Part shown: one piece after another, positions 34,464 through 41,412 of the stretch
Layout: each line of letters begins with the position of its first letter
Numbering within the stretch: the first letter of the stretch is position 1
DNA from: Shewanella ulleungensis
GTDB taxonomy: Bacteria; Pseudomonadota; Gammaproteobacteria; Enterobacterales; Shewanellaceae
Direction: 5' to 3'
Assembly: GCF_014648315.1 (NCBI RefSeq)
Contig: NZ_BMQW01000001.1
Span: 434,001 to 498,000 of the forward strand
DNA: 64,000 nucleotides
Notes under the pieces: generated by a model
What the model was told of the DNA's origin: nothing
The model's database searches: none
Seen by the model: only the letters and a program-made list of their open reading frames with translations
Translations under genes and position numbers: made by a program

Positions 34464-34980
34464 CCGATTGTTGGGTTGAATGGAAACATGTGGTTCCAGC
34501 CGAGAGCTTTGGTCGTGCTTTTAGTGAATGGCGTGATGGTCATAACGAATGTGTAAATAACAAAGGAAAGCCGTTTAAGGGAAGAAAATGTGCTGAGAAG
34601 ATGAATAAGGAGTATCGATATATGCAGGCTGATATGCACAATCTTTTTCCTGCTATTGGTGCTGTCAATGTACTACGTAGTAACTACAACTTTACTATGC
34701 TGCCTGCTGCAAAGTCTGATTTTGGTAGTTCCGACATGCGTATAGATGCTCGCAAGGCACAGCCTCCTATAGCAGCTAGTGGCACTATTGCTGGAACATA
34801 CATGCATATGGAATAGACTTATCCTAAATACAAAATGAGTAAGCAACAAAGTCAATTAATGCAAGTTTGGGACAAACAAGATCCTGTTACTCGATGGGAA
34901 TGTAAACGTTCTAAACGTATTGAAAGCTTCAAGGCAATGCAAATAAGATTGTAGATAGTCGCTGTGAATCTATTCAATAG
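34464..34980 (+). pseudogene. endA: Endonuclease I (EndA/Dns), 3' remnant
   Basis: The frame encodes HVVPAESFGRAFSEWRDGH, GRKCAEKMNKEYRYMQADMHNLFPAIG and NYNFTMLPAAKSDFGSSDMRID, all hallmark endonuclease I segments. The 5' third is missing. An in-frame TAG at 34814-34816 replaces a Trp codon (normally YxYMDWTYP), and later a one-base shift leads into NKIVDSRCESIQ, the normal C-terminus. It is inactive. It is the last piece in a run of four unrelated gene fragments. Confidence 0.88.
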
Positions 34981-35175
34981 TGAATTACCTGTTAAGTAGA
35001 CTGCTGTATTTCATCTTATTGCAGTGCTTATACAGACTGGACACAGATAGATATGTTCTCGTTATAAATTGATACAAACGTGACTAAATATGCAGTGTTT
35101 ACAGCATATTCTACGTTTTATGTCTTTCTCTCACGATTACATGCAGAACGAGCTAATAAAGCGCTAGAACTCGTA

Positions 35176-35211
35176 AAAAGTTCACTTTAATACATATTAA
35201 AGTGAACTTTT
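35176..35211. terminator. Perfect 16-bp hairpin with T-rich flanks
   Basis: AAAAGTTCACTTTAAT (35176-35191) pairs perfectly with 35196-35211 around the loop ACAT. A- and T-runs on both sides make it a bidirectional terminator candidate. It lies just past the 3' end of the TPR gene (ends 35263). A degenerate relative lies at 38649-38684. Confidence 0.7.
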
Positions 35212-35262
35212 ATTTGAAGATGAATATTTAAGACTTAATTGAAAGCTTCTATTAGGTGAAAG

Positions 35263-37218
35263 TTAATCAAATTGTTCTAGGAATCGTTCTTGTGCTTCTA
35301 TACTCGCTTCTATTAATAGAGTTAGAGAATGAGTCATGGCAGGATGTTTACTTAAACAACAATTTTCTTTTATTTTATCTGTCAGGTGTAGAATAAACTC
35401 AATAGGGCTATCTGAAACACATACATCACTTATTAGCTTTTGTTTATTCTCCGTAAGTTGAATTATAAGGGTAAGGTTAGTTTCAATATTTTTATTAACA
35501 GAAAGTTCCAAAAGTGCTGCATATATTGTTATACGCCTAACATAGTTAATTTCAATAGAAGTATCAGAATAACGTATCCATAGTGGGTTATTGATCAAGT
35601 TGATCCAGCCCTGTATTTCATTATTCAGATAATCAAAGTGTTCATTGATTTTGATTATCTTGGAAAGATGATATTCATTTTCATGCTGTTCTTGTGAAAA
35701 AAAGTCTGCATCAAAAAGATCTTTTATTTCCTCTGATACGTAGGGGGTTAAATTGGTAAAATGGTTGCTTATTTTGTTTAGTAATGGACTTATCCGAGCA
35801 TAAAATATGGTCACTTTTGACTGAAAGTTGTCTATTTTTGCTTGTTCGTATTGAGCGGAAATCAGTGTATTCATCAGTTCAAAATAAGAATCATCACCAA
35901 TATATTTACAATAAAAGTATTCAACGAAAGGCAAAGAAAAAAACTCCAGAGTTCCCTTTTTATAAACATTAAAATCGTAATGTATGTTGCTTGCTCTCTT
36001 TTTTAGTTCCGCAATCACAACATCAGTTGAATAAAGTGACATCAAGGATAACAAATATAAATCATGCTTTGGGTTCATATGGCTATAGCCATATAGAAAG
36101 CAGTATCCATTTTCATCTATACTTAAAAAAGACTCAATTATTTCATTTATGGATGTTTTTCTTTCCTCATAGTCCTTGCTAGAAATGTTCTCTAAAAGAA
36201 TAAAAAATAATTTTGCTCGACTGAATTCTATATCTGAAAATCTAGAATTATTAAGATTTGGTACATAATTTTTGTTACCATTAAGCGGACGATAATCATG
36301 TTGTGGCCAATTCAAAAGCCCATCAATTGCATTTTCAATTAGTAATGAATGCAACTGTGAAACATCCTCTTGGGTTAGGTCTATAGAGTCATTTAGCCAG
36401 TGCTCTTCTGAGCTAATTGGATTTAAGATATATCCTCCATAGTCATTTTGAGCATGTAACGAATGTAAAGTTTTCTTACTTCGAACCAATTTTTTGTGAT
36501 AAATCAATGCGAGAGTTGCTTGAGCAATGCCATTTTTAGTATTTAATTCAATAGCTCTGTCAAATTCTACAATTGCCTCATCGATTTCACCTATGAGAAA
36601 CAACTTTTCACCCAAGCGTTGATATGTTGTGTTGTCCGCTTGCTGATTATCAATGTCCTCTTGCAAGGAAATAATGTCACTCCAAATGCCTATCGAATAC
36701 CTGTCTTTTAAATCAGATAGTGGATACTGATTTGGTACAGCGTTAATCATTTCTCGAAGAGATTGCTTTTCAATATCAATTGATGAATCTATGAGTACAG
36801 CAGATGCAAACATAGGTATCTCAGTTAAACTTCTTTGCGTTTTCGCTAGGTTGCGTTCAAACTTCTGTTTTTGTTCAATCAATGAGTCCTTCAGTGCGCT
36901 ACGATTCTTAGGGCTTTTTAGTATCCTGAGCGGCGTATATGAATTTTTCTCTCCTGTCTTTGCTTTACCAAATACAGAATGAAAAGGCATTAAAATCGCT
37001 AGATTGTCGACGAAGATTTTGCTTTCACTGGTAACGCAAAACTTTTCAGGACGCCCGTCAGCCCTAGTAAACGTATTAATTTCTTCAGTAATATATTTAT
37101 TGAAATCTTCTTTTTCTTTAATAATGTCACGAATCTTATTAGCCAAAATCGCGTAGTCTCGATACCCTAGGTTTTTAACCATATCGGTTAGGGCAATGCT
37201 TTGTATTTTTTTTGACAC
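35263..37218 (-). CDS. Unknown large TPR-containing protein (651 aa)
   Basis: I do not recognise the family. It is soluble with no signal peptide. Residues about 120-140 look like a coiled coil (LIEQKQKFERNLAKTQRSL). A clear TPR pair is at about 210-250 (TYQRLGEKLFLIGEIDEAIVEFDRAIELN, then NGIAQATLALIYHKKL). The remaining 400 residues are helical with no catalytic motif. It starts 45 bases downstream of a RelE-like small gene on the same strand, and an HNH endonuclease gene is divergent. Its AT-rich codon use and island position suggest a defence or toxin-antitoxin-like role, which is inference only. Confidence 0.6.
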   Translation of the reverse strand: MSKKIQSIALTDMVKNLGYRDYAILANKIRDIIKEKEDFNKYITEEINTFTRADGRPEKFCVTSESKIFVDNLAILMPFHSVFGKAKTGEKNSYTPLRILKSPKNRSALKDSLIEQKQKFERNLAKTQRSLTEIPMFASAVLIDSSIDIEKQSLREMINAVPNQYPLSDLKDRYSIGIWSDIISLQEDIDNQQADNTTYQRLGEKLFLIGEIDEAIVEFDRAIELNTKNGIAQATLALIYHKKLVRSKKTLHSLHAQNDYGGYILNPISSEEHWLNDSIDLTQEDVSQLHSLLIENAIDGLLNWPQHDYRPLNGNKNYVPNLNNSRFSDIEFSRAKLFFILLENISSKDYEERKTSINEIIESFLSIDENGYCFLYGYSHMNPKHDLYLLSLMSLYSTDVVIAELKKRASNIHYDFNVYKKGTLEFFSLPFVEYFYCKYIGDDSYFELMNTLISAQYEQAKIDNFQSKVTIFYARISPLLNKISNHFTNLTPYVSEEIKDLFDADFFSQEQHENEYHLSKIIKINEHFDYLNNEIQGWINLINNPLWIRYSDTSIEINYVRRITIYAALLELSVNKNIETNLTLIIQLTENKQKLISDVCVSDSPIEFILHLTDKIKENCCLSKHPAMTHSLTLLIEASIEAQERFLEQFD

Positions 37219-37263
37219 TAAAATTCCCTCATACTCATAAAAATAATTATGATTAACAACCTG

Positions 37264-37503
37264 TTATCCATTTACTTTCTTTAATCTTTTGATTTGTTTT
37301 ATATAGCACTCGTGGTTGCAGACGAATGATGAGCTATTCGTAGATAAAATTAGTCGATAACCCCGAGATAATTTGACTGAGTAATAGTGTTTTAAAATAC
37401 GAATTTTTCGCTTGTTATCACCTATTATGCCATGTTGAATTATACTCTTTGCTTTATCTGTTATGTGATTAGGTGAAAATCCTATAATTGTTAGTTGTTT
37501 CAT
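37264..37503 (-). CDS. RelE/ParE-like small protein
   Basis: This 79-residue basic protein has an ILKHYYSVKLSRGYRLILS strand pair and a C-terminal SFVCNHECYIKQIKRLKK, resembling the RelE/ParE-fold toxins where RxxYRL and a terminal HxxY occur. It precedes the large TPR gene by 45 bases. No ordinary antitoxin gene is adjacent, so either the TPR protein is the partner or this is not a toxin. A 13-bp palindrome lies about 42 bases upstream of its start. Confidence 0.5.
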   Translation of the reverse strand: MKQLTIIGFSPNHITDKAKSIIQHGIIGDNKRKIRILKHYYSVKLSRGYRLILSTNSSSFVCNHECYIKQIKRLKKVNG

Positions 37504-37544
37504 TTTTTCTCCAAAGATTAAGTAAACAAATTGATTTTCAACCT

Positions 37545-37557
37545 TACCAATTTGGTA
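37545..37557. promoter_or_regulatory. Palindromic operator candidate upstream of the RelE-like gene
   Basis: TACCAATTTGGTA is a perfect palindrome around a central T. It lies between the divergent RelE-like and HNH genes, the position expected for an autoregulatory operator. The binding protein is unknown. Confidence 0.4.
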
Positions 37558-37756
37558 GCATAGAGTTTAATTCTGAAGTTATTATTCATTTACGTAGCAT
37601 ATAGGTATACGATTATTCACATGTAAGATCATAAAATGCTAAAAAGCGTTTTAGAGCATTGGATAATAATTAATATAAATTGCTGGTTATACAAGGAGGT
37701 AAGTACATGGCACGTATATACGACTCGGAAAAAAATTCATATTTCATGCTTCAGGT

Positions 37757-38566
37757 ATGTATCCGCGAACCAAAGAAGAAGTGGTAGCTATGGGACTTGC
37801 GGGAAATCGTAACGAAGAAATGCGAGGAATGACTATTGCTGCTTTTCGGATCTCTCAAAATGAATCAGACATTGATGATAGGTTTATGAATGGTAAGTTG
37901 CTTTCCTTCCTTGTAAGTGATTCAGCAATCAAGCATTGGAAAAGCGAGGGGCGACTTGCTGATGGGGAAAATGGTATATACCTAACGGTAGAAGGGTTAT
38001 CAGAGTGTACAAAAAGTCTAAAGGGGGAAACTCGTGGTTATAATGTTTCCGAAAAAAAAGTCGATGAATGGGTTCAGAGAATGCTCTCTGGTGATCGAGT
38101 CACGACCGAAACTTATGAGATACATCAAAGCAGTGCCGTTCAAGGTAGATTTCCAAAAAGAGAAATAGATCAGTATGTTTTAGCGTGCATTTTAAGCAGA
38201 AGAGGCCAATCTACTTTTAGGACTGAACTTCTTCATGCATATGATGTAAAATGTGCAATCACTAAGTGTTCAACTGAGGCAGCACTTGAAGCTGCTCACA
38301 TTATTCCTCACTCATTGGAACAATCGTACAGCATAAATAATGGTATTTTGTTGCGTGCAGATATCCATACTTTATTTGATTTATTTTTTATCTCAATAAA
38401 TCCTGAAACAGGCAAAGTGGTTATCGCACCAGAATGTAATCCATCATATAAGCAATATGAAGGATGCTCTGTATCTTTTCCCTCAAAATTATGTGATTCC
38501 CCAGATCCTTCATCACTAATGATTCACTACAAAGAGTGTATTAGAAGACATGATCACAGTAAATAA
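37757..38566 (+). CDS. HNH endonuclease-domain protein, 5' end possibly frameshifted
   Basis: The C-terminal half is an HNH_2 nuclease: CAITKCSTEAALEAAHIIPHS, NNGILLRADIHTLFDLFFI and INPETGKV, with both key His residues and the Asn. The N-terminal 130 residues are unrecognised. The ATG at 37757 has no ribosome site. A strong AAGGAGG at 37694-37700 instead serves ATG 37707, whose frame reads MARIYDSEKNSYF and stops at TAG. A -1 shift in the A7 run at 37729-37735 would join the two frames (EKKFIFHASGMYP). So the true gene probably starts at 37707 and has a frameshift, programmed, mutational or a sequencing artefact. Confidence 0.75.
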   Translation: MYPRTKEEVVAMGLAGNRNEEMRGMTIAAFRISQNESDIDDRFMNGKLLSFLVSDSAIKHWKSEGRLADGENGIYLTVEGLSECTKSLKGETRGYNVSEKKVDEWVQRMLSGDRVTTETYEIHQSSAVQGRFPKREIDQYVLACILSRRGQSTFRTELLHAYDVKCAITKCSTEAALEAAHIIPHSLEQSYSINNGILLRADIHTLFDLFFISINPETGKVVIAPECNPSYKQYEGCSVSFPSKLCDSPDPSSLMIHYKECIRRHDHSK

Positions 38567-38648
38567 ATATTTCAGCAACCCATTATTATTTGTATTAAAG
38601 GTTGTTCTGGTCTGTAAAAATTGACCAGCTTGATAGAAACTCTATGCT

Positions 38649-38684
38649 AAAGTTGCACTTTAATAACTATTAAAGAGTACTTTT
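38649..38684. repeat. Degenerate relative of the 35176 hairpin
   Basis: AAAGTTGCACTTTAAT, loop AACT, then ATTAAAGAGTACTTTT resembles the perfect hairpin at 35176-35211 (shared CACTTTAAT-n4-ATTAAAG core). Several pairs are lost. The two lie on either side of the TPR/RelE/HNH block. Confidence 0.5.
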
Positions 38685-39719
38685 AGAGCTGAAGCGATAA
38701 GATTACACATCATTATGATGAACTCTATCAATATCAGTTTAAGCTGCTGATGGTAAATAAAAAGTGTTTATAAGTCTCAGGCCTTCCCACCTCTATATTG
38801 GAACGACTCTATAATCGTGACCAATTTAATTTGACCACTACAACGACTAGTCGTTAAATATGTTTGCGCAACTCTCGGGAATGCGAATGCAGGCTTTTGG
38901 GATGGTGATTCGTTTGCCGTTATTACAGATACATTGGTTTATAACGGCTGCTTTCGAACCCAACAAAAAATGGTATCTGGGGCTAGCTCGATAAAGGTAG
39001 CACTGGGTGAGTTACCAGTAGATCATCTAGGCTTAAGCCGAGCTCAGCAGCTGGGCTTTCAAAGCCAGGCATACAGCAAGCTCTGATTGGCTATGATGAC
39101 GCTTTAGCAAACTCTTGCGCCCTAGCGATCACAACTTAGGTGCGAAGTACAGTCACTGACTTTCGGCTTGGATACCGCTTGTTATGCAGGGGGTTGCCAT
39201 CAGCATCAAACACATTGCTAATGGTAAAAGATGATCCTGATGGGCGAGAAATGATGAGTATAAAACCTCCTTGTTGAAAGAAACCTAGCAAGAGAAGTAT
39301 AGACCTAAAATGCAGTTATGAATTCGGGGGAAAGTAGCGCCTGTACCGATCAGTACTAACACAAATCTGCCCCAAAACGATTTTGAACGCAACTTATTGA
39401 ACCGTTAAGTTTTGCTAAGCTGACCTAATTTTAGTAATGACACAAAGTGTACTCTATTGCAGTTACAGTTCAATTCAAGAGAGATATAATGGGAAAGGCA
39501 AAAGAGGGTGACGATGAGTTTATCCATAATATAGCAGTGTTATCAAGGTCCGTGGTGTAATGGCACCAGCTTGTCTTTGCCCCTTTAACATCGCGTATAT
39601 GAACCAGCATTATCGCAGCATCAATATCACCAACTTGAAAGAGAAGCCTTCAAAGAGGCGTAACGCCATACTTCCTATAAAAGTTATTTTTTGCATAAGC
39701 TATATATTGAAAATTACAC
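38685..39719. other. Decayed gene-free stretch
   Basis: About 1 kb without an intact gene. It contains a broken umuD fragment on the minus strand (38967-39096, listed separately). Another minus-strand open stretch at about 39150-39255 (SSFTISNVFDADGNPLHNKRY) is not recognised. The rest has dense stops in all frames. Confidence 0.5.
38967..39096 (-). pseudogene. umuD: umuD remnant
   Basis: On the minus strand CMPGFESPAAELGLSLDDLLVTHP is followed in a shifted frame by PSATFIELAPDTIF. Together they match the N-terminal part of UmuD (compare GITGFESPASEY, LSLDELLIEHPSATFIG in the intact gene at 19771). The catalytic Ser region is destroyed. It is a second, dead umuD copy about 19 kb from the intact one. 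Confidence 0.7.
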
Positions 39720-39748
39720 TTGAGAGGGTTGAGCTTCAAAAGCATTAT
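39720..39748 (+). promoter_or_regulatory. Sigma70-like promoter for the trpS leader
   Basis: TTGAGA (39720-39725), a 17-base spacer and CATTAT (39743-39748) fit a sigma70 promoter with four or five matches in each box. Transcription would begin near 39755, just before the leader peptide ATG at 39764. It is unproven. Confidence 0.45.
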
Positions 39749-39763
39749 TGTTAAGTTATCGAA

Positions 39764-39814
39764 ATGAAATATATTCCAACTCTTACATTCTTCTTCTGGT
39801 GGCGCTCTAATTAG
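39764..39814 (+). CDS. Trp-Trp leader peptide (attenuation) upstream of trpS
   Basis: This 16-codon frame reads MKYIPTLTFFFWWRSN and stops at TAG 39812-39814. Two adjacent Trp codons (39797-39802) near the end are the signature of a ribosome-mediated attenuator sensing charged tRNA-Trp. It lies about 100 bases upstream of a TrpRS gene on the same strand, followed by a terminator-like structure. The ribosome site is weak and the 5' leader would be short. Auxiliary TrpRS genes are known to be controlled by such attenuators in Streptomyces, so the arrangement is meaningful. Expression itself is not shown by the sequence. Confidence 0.75.
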   Translation: MKYIPTLTFFFWWRSN

Positions 39815-39900
39815 AGCGGCACAGAATTCTTACATTCTTAAGCTGCTGGAAGGTAGCTAAGACGGTAATTTCTTTAGTATCTCCAGTAGTGATTTATTTT
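39803..39900 (+). promoter_or_regulatory. Attenuator region: competing hairpins and terminator before trpS
   Basis: A perfect 16-base palindrome CGCTCTAATTAGAGCG (39803-39818) overlaps the end of the leader peptide. AGCTGC (39841-39846) can pair with GTAGCT (39853-39858). In competition, CTGCTGGA (39843-39850) can pair fully, with one G-U, with TCCAGTAG (39882-39889), followed by TGATTTATTTT as a weak T-tract. The last structure is the terminator candidate. A 12-base direct repeat TCTTACATTCTT occurs at 39781 and 39828. I could not assign the antiterminator pairing with confidence. Confidence 0.6.
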
Positions 39901-39917
39901 AACTAGGAGATATACCC

Positions 39918-40940
39918 GTGAACTCAAAGCAAGATTCAGATAAGCCAGAAATTATTTTAACAGGCGATAGAGCTACAGGCCCATTGCATTTAGGTCATTA
40001 TGTCGGTTCTTTAAAGCAGCGTGTAGCTTTACAGGCAATTCATGAACAAACTATTCTTGTTGCTGATATGCAAGGTCTTACTGATAATGCTCATAATCCG
40101 AAAAAAGTATCATCCAATATTCTAAATGTCGTTGCAGATTATCTAGCAGTCGGCATCAACCCTTCTATAACAACGATTTGCCTTCAATCAAAACTACCCG
40201 CCCTTGCTGAATTAACTATGTATTACAGCAATCTTGTATCAATCAGTCGCTTAGAGCGAAATCCAACTGTTAAAAGTGAGATTCAACACAAAGGGTTTGA
40301 ACGTTCGATTCCTGCTGGTTTTTTAACATACCCAATATCTCAAGCTGCTGATATAACGGGTTTTAGCGCAACATTAGTTCCTGTTGGGGATGATCAATTA
40401 CCAATGCTCGAACAAACTAATGAGATAGTGAGAAAAGTTAACTCACTAGCAGGACGTATTGTTTTGAATGAATGTCGACCCTTATTAAGTAATGCATCAC
40501 GTTTACCAAGTACTGATGGGAAAAATAAGATGTCTAAGTCGATAGGCAACGCCATTAATCTTGGGGCTACCGAAAAAGAGATCTCCGCAGCGGTAAAATC
40601 TATGTATACCGACCCTAATCACCTAAGGGTTGAAGAACCTGGCAATGTCGAAGGAAATATTGTTTTTACTTATCTTGATGCTTTTCATCCAGATGAAAAC
40701 TATATCAGCCAACTAAAAGAGCACTATCAACGGGGAGGGCTTGGTGATGGTACAACTAAAAAAATATTGGAAGAATGTTTACAGGAGATGCTCCGACCAA
40801 TAAGAGTGAGAAGATCTGAGTTTTTAAGTGATAAGGCTCAACTAATTGATATTTTAATAAAAGGAAGTCAAGTATCTAGAGATAAAACAGAAAAAGTACT
40901 TTTTGATGTTAAAGATATCTTTGGACTTAATCTTTTTTGA
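39918..40940 (+). CDS. trpS: Auxiliary tryptophanyl-tRNA synthetase
   Basis: The start is GTG with AGGAG upstream; 340 residues, normal for bacterial TrpRS. It is a class I synthetase with the HIGH-type motif in GPLHLGHYVGSL, then LVADMQGLTDN, PVGDDQLPMLEQT (ATP/Trp pocket) and an intact KMSKS in GKNKMSKSIGNAI. It charges tRNA-Trp. Its place in an accessory block with its own Trp-codon leader suggests a second, inducible TrpRS rather than the housekeeping one. Such copies can confer indolmycin resistance, which would need testing. An AAA_13 ATPase gene follows 472 bases downstream. Confidence 0.9.
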   Translation: MNSKQDSDKPEIILTGDRATGPLHLGHYVGSLKQRVALQAIHEQTILVADMQGLTDNAHNPKKVSSNILNVVADYLAVGINPSITTICLQSKLPALAELTMYYSNLVSISRLERNPTVKSEIQHKGFERSIPAGFLTYPISQAADITGFSATLVPVGDDQLPMLEQTNEIVRKVNSLAGRIVLNECRPLLSNASRLPSTDGKNKMSKSIGNAINLGATEKEISAAVKSMYTDPNHLRVEEPGNVEGNIVFTYLDAFHPDENYISQLKEHYQRGGLGDGTTKKILEECLQEMLRPIRVRRSEFLSDKAQLIDILIKGSQVSRDKTEKVLFDVKDIFGLNLF

Positions 40941-41412
40941 ATAACTTGTTTTCAACAGCTAGCTTCTAGACAAATAATTGGCAGAAGGCCTCGAAGCTGT
41001 TGTGCGTTCATACTAAAGTTTGATCATTTATATTATAGTTTGATGTTTTTTTGGACTTTTGGTGAGGAAACGGGTTAATGCCCCATTTCTATTTAGAGTT
41101 AATACTCATTCACAGACCTAGTACTAATTCCATTTAATTCTGACTGTTTAAAAACTTATAGCCGAGAGGAAGTCGTTCTTTGAAAGTATTAATAAAGACC
41201 GATGAGCTACCATTGGAATGGTAGCTCAATCGATCATAACTAAATTGAAATGGTACTAGTAATCCGTGTTTGACCAAAATATCTTAATGAATCAATATGT
41301 ACCTAGTTGATTTATTGTAAAATTGGTCTGCATCTACTGATTTGACCGCTATCTTAACCTCGATAGTAGTGTTTCATTCTTAAATGCAACTACGACCTTC
41401 TAAGGACAGAGT
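40941..41412. other. Gene-free stretch with a strong hairpin
   Basis: No gene is seen. GAGCTACCAT (41204-41213) pairs perfectly with ATGGTAGCTC (41218-41227) around TGGA, and CGAT/ATCG extend the stem with one bulge (41200-41232). There is no T-run, so it is a weak terminator or an RNA element. AAGGA before the next gene marks its ribosome site. Confidence 0.5.

Noticed and set aside
34981..35262. Integron attC-like sites near the gene fragments
   Set aside because: No inverse-core/core pair (GTTRRRY/RYYYAAC) spaced as in attC was found, and no integron integrase is present.
39150..39255. Open minus-strand stretch (SSFTISNVFDADGNPLHNKRY)
   Set aside because: It looks protein-like, but I could not match it to any family and it lacks a start.
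39489..39560. 23-codon frame starting ATGGGAAAGGCAAAAGAGG
   Set aside because: It has AGAGAG upstream, but the peptide is very short and of no known type.
39554..39592. tRNA-like 5' half (TGGTGTAATGGCACCA resembles a D-arm)
   Set aside because: No anticodon arm, T-arm or acceptor complement follows; the resemblance stops after about 25 bases.
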